From Aeromicrobium sp. CnD17-E (GTDB lineage: Bacteria; Actinomycetota; Actinomycetes; Propionibacteriales; Nocardioidaceae): a DNA stretch of 40,068 nucleotides. The notes under the pieces were generated by a model. That model had not been told where the DNA came from, ran no database searches, and saw only the letters and a program-made list of their open reading frames with translations. The stretch is taken from positions 1-40,068 of the forward strand of contig NZ_JAMXRU010000018.1 of assembly GCF_024124745.1 (NCBI RefSeq), given 5' to 3'. A program made the position numbers and the translations under genes. Shown piece after piece: positions 32,711-40,068 of the stretch (the stretch's first letter is position 1; each line of letters begins with the position of its first letter).

Positions 32711-32736
32711 GCCCCACTGTCAACAGTGGGGCTTTT
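32711..32736 (+). terminator. Hairpin with T-tract at the recombinase remnant edge
   Basis: GCCCCACTG, loop TCAA, CAGTGGGGC, then TTTT: a 9-bp stem followed by four T. It looks like an intrinsic terminator on the plus strand, yet no plus-strand gene precedes it, so its gene was probably lost or it is a leftover of the element. It marks the point where recombinase similarity ends. Confidence 0.55.
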
Positions 32737-32809
32737 CCTAATCCAGCCCAATGCGCGCAGCCATGTGGGAGGGTGATGCAACGCCAAGCGGAGGTTCCAG
32801 GAGTAGTTC

Positions 32810-33715
32810 ATGGCAAAATCGGGGCGCCGACGCGCTTCACGCGCGCCGGCGAGGGGCCGCAGGCGAACGCGTGTAACCGTGCGACCTGCTATCGAGCCCT
32901 CGTCGCCTCGCCCTCTGGATGAGATCTATGTGAAAGAGGAGCCCACGTCTTCGTCGGCTCGCGCGACCGAAAAGGTCACCGTTCGAGAGGCAACACGAAA
33001 CTGGGTACGGCCAAAGCAAATTCTGCCTCGTGCCGCTGCAGTAGGCACAGGCGCATGGGCGGTGTGGGAGATCGTCGATTTCACAACCGGCGTCGCTCGC
33101 GAACTTGGACTCCCCGTGTTGGTACTGGCGATAGCGATGCTCTTGACCTTCATCCTCGGAGAACCTCTGAAAGATCGGCTCTCAGAAGGTGTCCTATTCG
33201 GAAGCCGGGCTGCCCTTACGGTGGGTGTGTTTGTCCTCATGTACATTGCATGGACCGCTTGGCGCTCCTCGCCCGTGGATTCCGACCGTTCCTACCAAGC
33301 CATTGAGACCGGACAGCTTCAATTCAAGGGAAAGACCATCGCGGGCGCATCGTTCGTTGGCCGGGAACTGATCGACGCGGATTTTCAGCTCGCTCAGCTC
33401 CGGGACGTAGACTTCAGAGATGCCAATCTGTCTGAAGCAGATTTCAGAGGCGCTAACCTTCGAAATGTCAATTTTGAGAGCGTCAATCTTTGCGGTGCTG
33501 ACTTCAGGGGAGCGGACTTGCGCGGTGTGAAAAATTTCTCCGGTATCGCGAACATGTCATTCCTGATTTACGACGACTCGACCAAGTACCCAGACGGAGT
33601 CGATCCCGGAGGCCTTATTGGCCCGGTCAATTCGCCGAGGCCCGCTGTGCTCTTCTCCTGCCGAGCCGGCAAGACTCGCCTCTACCCTCTCGACGCCGGG
33701 CGCATGAAGCGATGA
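32810..33715 (+). CDS. Pentapeptide-repeat membrane protein
   Basis: 301 aa. AGGAG lies just upstream of the ATG. The first 35 residues are very basic (RRRASRAPARGRRRTR). Two or three membrane helices follow (about 78-155: LPVLVLAIAMLLTFILGEPL, AALTVGVFVLMYIAWTAW). From about 170 a run of A(D/N)LxX-type pentapeptides forms a right-handed beta-helix: GASFVGRELIDADF, VDFRDANLSEADFRGANLRN, LCGADFRGADLRG. The C-terminus carries one Cys (LFSCRAGKT). GC and codon use are lower than the neighbouring core genes. Its stop overlaps the next start by 4 nt. Function unknown; such proteins can be effectors, scaffolds or topoisomerase guards. Confidence 0.85.
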   Translation: MAKSGRRRASRAPARGRRRTRVTVRPAIEPSSPRPLDEIYVKEEPTSSSARATEKVTVREATRNWVRPKQILPRAAAVGTGAWAVWEIVDFTTGVARELGLPVLVLAIAMLLTFILGEPLKDRLSEGVLFGSRAALTVGVFVLMYIAWTAWRSSPVDSDRSYQAIETGQLQFKGKTIAGASFVGRELIDADFQLAQLRDVDFRDANLSEADFRGANLRNVNFESVNLCGADFRGADLRGVKNFSGIANMSFLIYDDSTKYPDGVDPGGLIGPVNSPRPAVLFSCRAGKTRLYPLDAGRMKR

Positions 33716-34536
33716 AGAGGTCCCGTGAGCAGAGATCGGTTCTGGGTTCACTCCTGATGGTCGCCCTCGCTGTGCTCATTTTGGGCTCGGCCTTTTGGAA
33801 CGTCGAACTCTTGAAGAAGCCCCCGTTTGAGCCACCGATCTTCTCTAGCGCGAGCGGTTCGATTTCCACCGATGCCGTCATTCTAGAGGACGTCCAAATC
33901 TGCAGTTGCTGGCACGGGCCGCGAGGCCAGGTTCAGAAGAAGCTGAAGTTTCGGGTGACGAACAGGTCAGACGACGTCGTGGATATCGCCGGCGGACAAG
34001 ACTCGAGCGTCTTCCTTGTGGTGGCGTATCCCAACGACTTCACCCCGAACCTCACCTTGCCGTCATCTGAGGGAGCAAAAGCATTCCGCGTCGACAACCC
34101 AGATGCGGTTCCAACCAATGTGACCTACAAGCGGTCAGTTGACCTGACAAAGATTGAGCCACGGCGAGCATCGCACGAGATCGAGGTAGAGCTTGGCTTA
34201 GAGAAAGGATGGTCCGCCTGGGTAATCCCAGCCAATCCCAATCGAGTGGCAGAGCCAGACACCTACCCGACATTCGTTGAAAAGCAACGATTGCGCCCCG
34301 GCGATTCATACGTGGGGTCAGGAGGGCTCGGGATCGGCGCCTGGGTGTTCTACGTGCCCGTGCAAAAGCCTCTGGCCTCGACACATAATCTTTCAGCATT
34401 GCCGTTCTCGGGCACTCGCGAATGGGACAAGTACTACCAGGTCCTCGGCGTCTCAGTGCTCGATGCTGACGGGGGCATCCTCGGGTTCGCTCCGCTACCG
34501 CCCGAGAGTTTCTGGACGGATCCACGCATGTTCTGA
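33712..34536 (+). CDS. Membrane-anchored hypothetical protein coupled to the pentapeptide-repeat gene
   Basis: 274 aa, ATG in an ATGA overlap. One N-terminal helix (VLGSLLMVALAVLILGSAFW) acts as signal anchor; the rest should face outside. The soluble domain is beta-rich and Ig-like in feel (VQKKLKFRVTNRSDDVVDIAGG, VFLVVAYPNDFTPNL, SHEIEVELGLEKGW), with a single CSC pair near residue 64. No known family. It shares low GC and operon with the pentapeptide-repeat protein; both have membrane anchors, so they may form a complex. Confidence 0.8.
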   Translation: MKRSREQRSVLGSLLMVALAVLILGSAFWNVELLKKPPFEPPIFSSASGSISTDAVILEDVQICSCWHGPRGQVQKKLKFRVTNRSDDVVDIAGGQDSSVFLVVAYPNDFTPNLTLPSSEGAKAFRVDNPDAVPTNVTYKRSVDLTKIEPRRASHEIEVELGLEKGWSAWVIPANPNRVAEPDTYPTFVEKQRLRPGDSYVGSGGLGIGAWVFYVPVQKPLASTHNLSALPFSGTREWDKYYQVLGVSVLDADGGILGFAPLPPESFWTDPRMF

Positions 34537-35243
34537 GCCGCCTCTCGGTTCCCAGCGGCTACAAGCTCGCGGAGCGCCGTAGGTTCCCGACAAGCAACGC
34601 CCATCGCGAATCTCTCGAGGCTGTCACCACTCCGTGGAAAGCTGAGCCGTCTCGAGAGGGAGAGTCGGTCGGACTGGCGAAGGACGCTGCGGCGTAGGAG
34701 ATCGGTGCGCGGCCACATCAGAACCTGCACTTCGAGGCCGGATCGCCATTAGAGATTCGAGGGCCCTTCGCACGCAGCAAGGTCCTCGAGCTGCTCTGTT
34801 CCGACAATGGCTTCCAGATCCACTCGGATTTCGCCGCGTGTCGAACCCGTCGATCCGGAGTCCCTTAATGCCGACGCGAAGGTTTGCGATGATCGCGCTA
34901 TCGCTCATGGATTGCTCGTAGCGGGTCGAACTGTGGCGACTGTGTCGGGCCTGTGTTCGCGAACAGACTCGAAGATTGCCGTAGTAGCGTCGATAGTGAA
35001 TCCCTTGCCTCGGGAACCAGTCCTACTTCCGGCAACGTCGCCACCTGCGGGAGGGTTGGGTTGAGCGGCGCGTGTTTGTTCGGGAGTCTCTCGTCTCTGC
35101 AGGAGTGGGACCCGCACGCTACTTCAATCCGACGGAGGACCTCGCGGGAGATGGTGCGATCGCTCACCGAGTGCAGTCGGCCAAGACGCGTCCGCCTCTG
35201 CCCAATCGTGCTGGAAGGGCCCATTGAGCGTTCGAAGACCTGT
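34537..35243. other. 707 nt without a recognisable gene
   Basis: Frames of 70-108 codons exist on both strands but none shows a domain, good start signal or consistent codon use. GC is moderate and stops are frequent, as in a decayed accessory region. I see no terminator or repeat that stands out. Confidence 0.4.
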
Positions 35244-35726
35244 CTACTCAGCCGACGCAGACGTCAGGGCGAGAATCTCTTTCGACAAGGCGACGGCACT
35301 CCTCCGGGCTACGGAAGGGCCCGAGGTGGTGGGGAGGGCAACCGGCGTCGTGCCGAACCAGACCACCAGGTCTGCAGTCCAACGCTGATCGTCCAAGTCG
35401 TGCACTGCTGCCACGTCAAGCCGGGAAATGTCGGTTAGTTCGAATGCTTTGGCGCTCAAAGATGAAGGCCGGGTCGCCGGCCTGTTCTGATAGTCCCAAT
35501 GCGATCGAGCTGCATGTGCTTCTACTTGAATTAGCCGAGTGCGCGTCAAAGCCGTGATCCGCCAGCGTGTTGATTCCTCGAAGGAGTTGCACTCGCCGAC
35601 ACCCACGTGGACGTCGTTGGCTGCCAGAACCGCTACAGGCTGTAGGACGCTGAGCGGCGGCTTGCTACCAGTCCTGAGATCGTCGAAAAGTTCTAGGTTG
35701 AAATTGTCAGAAAACTCGAACGACAT
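35244..35726 (-). CDS. Hypothetical protein in the ssrA island
   Basis: 160 aa. AGGAG lies 7 nt before the ATG, which supports the start. Mixed composition with no membrane span: SFEFSDNFNLELFDDLRTGS at the N-terminus, then VLAANDVHVGVGECNSFEES, LTRTRLIQVEAHAARSHWDY and a beta-rich middle RWTADLVVWFGTTPVALPT. The low Arg/Pro content differs from artefact frames. Family not recognised. Downstream of the 60-aa gene with a 31-nt gap. Confidence 0.6.
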   Translation of the reverse strand: MSFEFSDNFNLELFDDLRTGSKPPLSVLQPVAVLAANDVHVGVGECNSFEESTRWRITALTRTRLIQVEAHAARSHWDYQNRPATRPSSLSAKAFELTDISRLDVAAVHDLDDQRWTADLVVWFGTTPVALPTTSGPSVARRSAVALSKEILALTSASAE

Positions 35727-35757
35727 GGGCGACTCCTGATGAGACTACTTCGGCACC

Positions 35758-35940
35758 CTACCTGTTGCCCGTCAGCCACTGCGCTTCTGCATTAGCGATT
35801 TGCGCCGCCGCCAACGCGATCATGGCCAGGGCCTGCTGCTTAGCGGGATGAGCTTCGCTGGCCGCAGTGTTCAGGTACGCCTTGGCGACGTCGAGATCGG
35901 AAGCAAACTGGGGCACTGTGATGGGCAATGGCATGTCCAC
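35758..35940 (-). CDS. 60-aa hypothetical protein
   Basis: Small soluble protein with one long Ala-rich helix: FASDLDVAKAYLNTAASEAH, PAKQQALAMIALAAAQIANAE. Either the ATG at 35940 or the one two codons later could start it; no strong ribosome binding site. Probably co-transcribed with the 160-aa gene. No family recognised. Confidence 0.5.
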   Translation of the reverse strand: MDMPLPITVPQFASDLDVAKAYLNTAASEAHPAKQQALAMIALAAAQIANAEAQWLTGNR

Positions 35941-35968
35941 AGATTATTTGACACATACGTGCTGTGTG

Positions 35969-36352
35969 TCAGTCCACGCCAAGTTGTACTCGGATATCAG
36001 GTTGTCGACAAGCGGATGATCGGTGGTTGTCGGGTCTACCCGGAGGCTTCGAAGTCTTCGACTTGGGATGTGGTCCGCGTGGTCGTGGCTGGTGCCCTGC
36101 GTTGCGGATGGCGCGCAGCACCGCCGTCTTGGAGATGCCGTGCCGTGCGGCGAGGGTATGGGTGCTGTCGCCAGCGAGGTACTCGTCGACGATCTGCGCA
36201 AGGGAATACTCACCGAGTCAGGTGTGCAGTTTGTGTGGGCGGCCGACCGTTGGTGCTAGCTCAGGGCGACGTTGTTTCTCAGCTTGATCGGTGGCTCTAC
36301 GAAGTCGATCGATGGCGTGGGGATGTTTCGAAACCTTGGTGATGAGGTCCAC
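35969..36352 (-). pseudogene. HTH remnant of a resolvase- or transposase-like protein
   Basis: A single minus-strand frame from GTG 36352 to TGA 35969 reads VSKHPHAIDRLRRATDQAEK, ELAPTVGRPHKLHT, an in-frame TGA at 36218-36220, then EYSLAQIVDEYLAGDSTHTL, AARHGISKTAVLRAIRNAG and a basic Pro-rich tail. The second part is a helix-turn-helix like that at the end of resolvases or in small transposase subunits. The stop splits the protein, so it is probably dead; two separate small proteins are less likely. It starts right at the edge of the nested hairpins. Confidence 0.55.
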
Positions 36353-36430
36353 CGAGCCTCGAAGGCCCCGCGCCGTCCTCGTGACGGTGCGGGGCCTTCG
36401 TTCGACGTGCGGGGTCTTCGAGGCTCGGTG
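36350..36430. repeat. Nested, mutually exclusive hairpins
   Basis: Outer inverted repeat: arms 36350-36371 and 36409-36430, 22 bp with one mismatch. Inner inverted repeat: arms 36362-36377 and 36383-36398, 16 bp with one mismatch, loop CTCGT. The left half of the inner stem (36362-36371) is also the end of the outer left arm, so both stems cannot be complete at once. The layout is like an attenuator or terminator/antiterminator, or like the folded end of a mobile element. Confidence 0.75.
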
Positions 36431-36462
36431 AATCAGGCGCCGTGGATCGAGTGGGCCCCACC

Positions 36463-36503
36463 CTGCGCCGCGGAGCGGCCGTCGGAGGAATCCCGGCAGC
36501 TCC
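36463..36503 (+). repeat. 41-nt direct repeat, copy 1, ending in tmRNA-3'-like sequence
   Basis: Differs from the copy at 37507-37547 at only three positions. The last 13 nt (TCCCGGCAGCTCC, 36491-36503) are identical to 32175-32187 at the tmRNA 3' end, and 16 of 19 positions match over the wider segment. Candidate attachment-site (attR) remnant. Confidence 0.65.
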
Positions 36504-36557
36504 GTCTGCCGAGTGACCTCAGATCGGATCTGTCCCGTTCGAACCGAGCCTGTCGAC

Positions 36558-37234
36558 TCAGCGCACCCACGACGTGGAATCAGGCGACGGATCCGCGGGT
36601 GGGCCGTCGCCAAGCAGATCGTTCAACGCCACGTCCAGGGCGTCACGTATGGCGTCACTGGCGCAGGCGAAGGAGCCGAGGGCGGGCAGGACCTCATCGG
36701 TAGGGATCGTCACCACGGTTAACGAGCTCTCGCACGAATCGAGGCGAAGACGCTCTCGATGGGCCAGGGCCACGCTGGCGTAACCGCCTACTCGTCCGTC
36801 AACGACAGCGGAGAGAGCGTCCTCGTACTCGTCGAACTCGAGCAGATCCTGTGGGTGCACGCCATGACGGAGCGCGTGGTCCGCCTGAACCTGATCGCGC
36901 AGCACTGCCAAGGGGCGCCCGGTTCTAGCGAACGATCGGTAACTGTTCACCGTGCCAGCCTGATCCGCGGCACCAAGATTCCGTCGCGGAGTGACCACAC
37001 GGGTCGTGTGAAGGAGGCGATGGCACGACGGTGTGGCGTCGCGAACATCCCGGTCGTCACGTCCCAGAGTCCCTGCGCCAGACCGGGAAGCATCTCTGCG
37101 AAGGTGGTGCGCACGGGCTCGAACTCCACGCCAAGACGGCTGAAGGCCGCGCGGGCCAGGGCCCCGTCGCAACCGGTCAGACCTTCAGCCGGGAGGTAGT
37201 TGAAAGGCCGTTCGTCGATCCATGCGAACCTCAC
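36558..37234 (-). pseudogene. Frameshifted family 3 solute-binding protein
   Basis: The N-terminal half (frame from ATG 37234) reads MRFAWIDERPFNYLPAEG, then GALARAAFSRLGVEFEPVRT and DGILVPR, a SBP_bac_3 start without signal peptide. It hits a stop at 36947. The other half continues in the next frame from about 36970 to 36558: NSYRSFARTGRPLAVLRDQV, QADHALRHGVHPQDLL, AVVDGRVGGYASVALAHRER. Joining the two frames gives one complete amino-acid-type binding domain of about 225 residues. One indel near 36965 breaks it. It lies between the two 41-nt repeats. Confidence 0.75.
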
Positions 37235-37579
37235 GCACCGGTCCTAGGGCGGTGCTATGAACAGTTCTGCGCGCGCGAGGTCGGAGGACATCGAGCGCAC
37301 AGACTTCGTCGACCTTGTCGGCCTTCTTGCCTTGGTCCGACGATCGCGGAGGCAGCGCGCGGTTGAGTAGCGCAACGTCATCTCAGTCGTCCAGCGATGA
37401 ACGTCACGTGGATCGAGGCAGATGCTCGACGAGTGATCCGCGTCAACGTCGAGTGCCTTCGGGGGTGCCATGGCGCGCGTCGGGCCGAGCGAGGTAGTCG
37501 AGATCACTGCGCCGCGGAGCGGCCGTCGGAGGGATCTCGGCAGCCCCACCCTGCGTGCATCGAGCGAGAGCGCGGACGT
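37235..37579. other. Right edge of the ssrA-linked region, no gene recognised
   Basis: 345 nt between the binding-protein pseudogene and the SDR gene stop. It contains the second 41-nt repeat (37507-37547). Open frames look like artefacts. The return to high GC just after the repeat fits an element boundary here. Confidence 0.4.
37507..37547 (+). repeat. 41-nt direct repeat, copy 2, tmRNA-3'-like
   Basis: Second copy of the repeat at 36463-36503. Here the end reads GATCTCGGCAGCCCCACC, which aligns with the tmRNA 3' end GATTCCCGGCAGCTCCACC with one gap and two mismatches and includes the ACC that copy 1 lacks. The distance to ssrA is about 5.3 kb. Candidate outermost right junction. Confidence 0.6.
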
Positions 37580-38521
37580 TCAGGGAGCGAACGTCACCCC
37601 CGCCGCCTCCTCCGACCAGGTCCACACACGTCGGGCGGCCTCGGGGTCGTCGAGCGGCTTCCACAGCTTCTGCAGGCCCGGGCGACCGGAGGTGCCGCCG
37701 AGGCCCTGGGGTCCGTAGAACTGGCCGCCGTCGGAGGTCGGGGAGGTCGCGGCCAAGAGGCAGGGGAGGCCGGCGCTGTCGACGGTGCCCACCAGGACCC
37801 CACGTCGAGACAACCAGCGGATGAGCCGCACCTCACGCGTGTCCGAGGGGCGACCCATCTCGGGGCGGGCGGCGAGCAGGCTGGTCGGGGCGACGCCGGG
37901 GTGGGCGATGGTGCTGGTGATGCCCCAGCCCTCCCGGCGACTGACCCGGTCGAGCTCGAGCCCGAACAGCCCGACGGTGATCTTCGACTGCCGGTACAGC
38001 CGCATGGCGTCGTAGTCCTGCTCACCGTCGAGGTCGTCCCACAGGATGGCGCCGGAACGTGCGACGACGCTCGTCTGGGAGGTCACGCGGGCCCGGCCGG
38101 CCACGAGCAGCGGCAGCAGGTGCGCCGTCAGCGCGACGTGGCCGAGGTGGTTGGTGCCGAGCTGAAGCTCGAAGCCGTCGGCGGTCGTCCGGCGCTCCGG
38201 CGGGGTCATGACGCCGGCGTTGTTGACGAGGAGGTGGACCGGCGCGCCCTGGGCGCGCATCAGCTCGCCGAACGCGGCCACGGAGGCCAGCGACGACAGG
38301 TCCATGAGGTGGGTCGTCACCTTCGCGCCGGGGTGCTCGCTCCGCAGCCGCTCGGCAGCGCGCTCGCCCTTGTCGAGGTTGCGGACCGGGAGGACCAGCT
38401 CGGCGCCGGCGCCGGCCAGTCGCCCGGCGATGCCGAGGCCGATGCCGTCGCTCGCGCCGGTGACCACGGCGCGACGCCCGGTGAGGCCGGGAAGGGTGAT
38501 GTCGGGGGTCCTGCGCGGCAT
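37580..38521 (-). CDS. Short-chain dehydrogenase/reductase
   Basis: 313 aa. NAD(P)-binding [13 protein letters not shown], structural [14 protein letters not shown], and catalytic YRQSK (Tyr and Lys of YxxxK) with Ser expected in [11 protein letters not shown]. The layout matches the retinol dehydrogenase/oxidoreductase-like SDRs of actinobacteria (C-terminal [12 protein letters not shown]). Substrate unknown. AGGAG upstream of the ATG. It diverges from the XRE regulator, which probably controls it. Confidence 0.93.
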   Translation of the reverse strand: MPRRTPDITLPGLTGRRAVVTGASDGIGLGIAGRLAGAGAELVLPVRNLDKGERAAERLRSEHPGAKVTTHLMDLSSLASVAAFGELMRAQGAPVHLLVNNAGVMTPPERRTTADGFELQLGTNHLGHVALTAHLLPLLVAGRARVTSQTSVVARSGAILWDDLDGEQDYDAMRLYRQSKITVGLFGLELDRVSRREGWGITSTIAHPGVAPTSLLAARPEMGRPSDTREVRLIRWLSRRGVLVGTVDSAGLPCLLAATSPTSDGGQFYGPQGLGGTSGRPGLQKLWKPLDDPEAARRVWTWSEEAAGVTFAP

Positions 38522-38588
38522 GGGCTCGCTCCTGGGTGCGTCCTGAGGCCCCGGTTTCGGGGCACGTCCCCACCGTGCGGGATCCGCC

Positions 38589-38613
38589 GACGGACATCCA
38601 GGGACTGTCGGTC
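38589..38613. promoter_or_regulatory. Inverted repeat between SDR and regulator, possible operator
   Basis: GACGGACA (38589-38596), 9 nt, TGTCGGTC (38606-38613): an 8-bp inverted repeat with one mismatch in the 130-nt divergent promoter region. It is a plausible site for the dimeric XRE regulator. CAGGAT lies 6 nt before the regulator ATG and may be its -10 (leaderless). Confidence 0.4.
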
Positions 38614-38651
38614 CGTGGATCCGGGAGCGCCTGGTCGGTCAGGATGGACGC

Positions 38652-39485
38652 ATGATCGATCGGTCGGGACTCGCGGAGTTCCTGAGGCTCCGGCGGGAGT
38701 CGCTGCAGCCGGAGGACGTGGGCCTGCCGCACGGTCCGAGGCGTCGCACCCGGGGGCTGCGCCGTGAGGAGGTAGCCGTGCTGTGCCACATGTCGACCGA
38801 CTACTACGCGCGCCTGGAGCAGGAGCGCGGTCCGCAGCCGTCCGAGCAGATGGTGGCCTCGATCGCGCAGGGACTGCACCTGACCCTCGAGGAGCGCGAC
38901 CACCTCTTCCGGCTCGCCGGGCACCGGGCGCCCCTGAGAGGCGCGGAGAGCCACCACGTCGGCCCCGGGATGCTGCGCATCTTCGACCGCCTCGTCGACA
39001 CCGCCGCCGAGATTGTCACGGAGCTGGGGGAGTCGCTGCGTCAGACGCCGCTCAGCGTCGCGCTGGTCGGCGACCTGAGCCAGCGGGTGGGTCCCGCCCG
39101 CAGCATCGGCTACCGGTGGTTCACCGAGCCGGCGGCGCGCGACCTCCACCCGCCGGAGGACCACGACTTCTACTCGCGGATGTACGTCTCGGGCCTGCGG
39201 GAGATCGCGACCCTGCGCGGTCCCGGCTCGCGCGCCCAACAGATGGTCGACCTCCTCAGCGACTCCAACGAGGAGTTCCGCGCGCTGTGGAGCGAGCACC
39301 AGGTGGGCATCCGACCCCGCAGCGTGAAGCGCTACCAGCACCCGACCGTCGGGCTCCTGGAGCTGAACTGCCACACGCTCCTCGACCCCGAGCAGAGCCA
39401 CATGCTCCTCGTCTACACAGCGGCGCCCGGCTCCGACAGCTACGAACGGCTCCAGCTGCTGTCGGTGGTCGGGGCCGGAGGCTGA
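38652..39485 (+). CDS. XRE-family regulator with MmyB-like ligand domain
   Basis: 277 aa. N-terminal HTH (about residues 5-80): LAEFLRLRRESLQPEDVGLP, RRRTRGLRREEVAVLCHMST, DYYARLEQERGPQPS. The C-terminal part (about 105-270) is the MmyB-like ligand-binding domain: RSIGYRWFTEPAARDLHPPED, GLLELNCHTLLDPEQSHMLLVYTA. Such regulators usually sit divergent to an SDR gene and repress it until a ligand (perhaps a fatty-acid-like molecule) binds. The adjacent SDR supports this. Confidence 0.93.
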   Translation: MIDRSGLAEFLRLRRESLQPEDVGLPHGPRRRTRGLRREEVAVLCHMSTDYYARLEQERGPQPSEQMVASIAQGLHLTLEERDHLFRLAGHRAPLRGAESHHVGPGMLRIFDRLVDTAAEIVTELGESLRQTPLSVALVGDLSQRVGPARSIGYRWFTEPAARDLHPPEDHDFYSRMYVSGLREIATLRGPGSRAQQMVDLLSDSNEEFRALWSEHQVGIRPRSVKRYQHPTVGLLELNCHTLLDPEQSHMLLVYTAAPGSDSYERLQLLSVVGAGG

Positions 39486-39498
39486 CGTCGCGGGCTCG

Positions 39499-40068
39499 TC
39501 AGCGCGCGGCGAGCGACGCCAGGGAACGCGCCTGCTCGAGGACGCGGGCGTGGTACTCGCTGCCCTCGTTGTAGGAGGAGATCGCGGCCACCCAGTCGGG
39601 GCCGCGGGTCAGGTCGCGCTCGCCGTGGCACAGGTAGCGGGCAGCGGCGAGGGCGGCGTCGTCGACGTGCTGCGGGTCGGCGCGTCCGTCGCCGTCGCCG
39701 TCCGCGCCCCAGCGCTCCCAGGTCGAGGGGAGGAACTGCATGGGGCCGACGGCACGGTCCCAGCGGTCGTCGCCGTCGACCTCGCCGTCGTCGGTGTCCT
39801 TGAGGGCGCGCACGTCGCCGCCGTCGAGCGCCACGCCGATGATCGGCGGGTCGGCCACACCGTCGTCGGTGACGACGGAGCCGTCGATGGTGCCGTGCTC
39901 GGACTCGACCGCGCCGATCGCCGCGAGCGTGTTCCACCCGAGCCGGCAGCCGGGCTGCTCGCGCTCCAGGCGCAGGGCCGCGCCGGCGTACGCGCGCAGC
40001 ACCCGCGCCTCGACCCCGGTCGACGCTGCCGTCGCCTCGATCCAGGCGCCGTCGGGCAGCTGGGCCAC
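39499..40068 (-). CDS. Lytic murein transglycosylase (MltB/SLT-like), N-terminus beyond right edge
   Basis: At least 189 aa; the frame is open to the window edge, so the start is probably outside. The first residues shown, including a GTG at the edge, need not be the true start. Catalytic Glu in NTLAAIGAVESEHGTI; the substrate groove has RAVGPMQFLPSTWERWG, then DGDGDGRADPQHVDDAALAA with an EF-hand-like Asp loop, and AISSYNEGSEYHARVL. It cleaves the glycan strands of peptidoglycan outside the cytoplasm. It converges with the XRE regulator gene. Confidence 0.9.
   Translation of the reverse strand: MAQLPDGAWIEATAASTGVEARVLRAYAGAALRLEREQPGCRLGWNTLAAIGAVESEHGTIDGSVVTDDGVADPPIIGVALDGGDVRALKDTDDGEVDGDDRWDRAVGPMQFLPSTWERWGADGDGDGRADPQHVDDAALAAARYLCHGERDLTRGPDWVAAISSYNEGSEYHARVLEQARSLASLAAR

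Noticed and set aside
34898-35224. Minus-strand frame with a helix resembling a transposase HTH.
   Set aside because: Only a short weak resemblance, biased composition, and no supporting inverted repeats or second domain.

Overview
The window is about 40 kb of GC-rich DNA with actinobacterial gene content and order: ftsE-ftsX-M23 hydrolase-smpB with ssrA (tmRNA) nearby, a compact Tad/Flp pilus locus, many GTG starts, many 4-base ATGA/GTGA overlaps, and several start codons lying exactly 6 nt after a TANNNT -10 box (leaderless mRNAs). A Nocardioidaceae-like organism (Nocardioides/Aeromicrobium type) is my inference from style and gene content; no 16S or other marker gene is present.

Layout. 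1-7.5 kb (minus strand): a TPM-domain protein cut by the left edge, a polyprenol-phosphate mannosyltransferase-like GT2-GtrA protein with its GT39/ArnT-like partner, a two-component system with a repeat-rich operator, and a small unknown gene. 7.8-12.8 kb (plus): a TlpA-like thioredoxin lipoprotein, then a Tad locus (CpaF ATPase, TadB, TadC, Flp-like pilin, TadE, TadE/F-like, TadG-like) in tight overlap. 12.85-15.4 kb: a small island with a 42-nt cpaF remnant, a serine recombinase with three lesions, and an intact two-gene unit (zinc-ribbon DUF4145 protein plus a 278-aa partner). 15.7-22 kb: a secreted C39-like peptidase with a propeller-like lipoprotein, a DUF4383 membrane protein, a Mn-catalase/43-aa membrane peptide/MBL operon, a class A beta-lactamase-like lipoprotein and a secreted Cys-rich protein.

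22-32.2 kb is conserved chromosomal core: HIT protein, prfB, DinB-like protein, a helical unknown, ftsE, ftsX, an M23 peptidoglycan hydrolase (probably the FtsEX-activated cell-wall hydrolase), smpB, amidohydrolase, MFS transporter, secreted endonuclease I and ssrA. SmpB and tmRNA act together in trans-translation; prfB sits in the same block. FtsE, FtsX and the M23 enzyme form a division/cell-wall unit.

32.2-37.55 kb is an accessory region inserted at the tmRNA 3' end. It starts with a decayed large serine recombinase pointing at ssrA and carries a lower-GC pair (pentapeptide-repeat membrane protein plus anchored partner), two small unknown genes, an HTH remnant, a frameshifted solute-binding protein, nested competing hairpins and two copies of a 41-nt repeat whose end resembles the tmRNA 3' end (candidate right junctions). 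37.58-40 kb returns to ordinary GC: an SDR oxidoreductase, its divergent XRE regulator, and a lytic transglycosylase cut by the right edge. The best candidates for undescribed biology are the DUF4145 pair, the pentapeptide-repeat pair and the repeated junctions downstream of ssrA.
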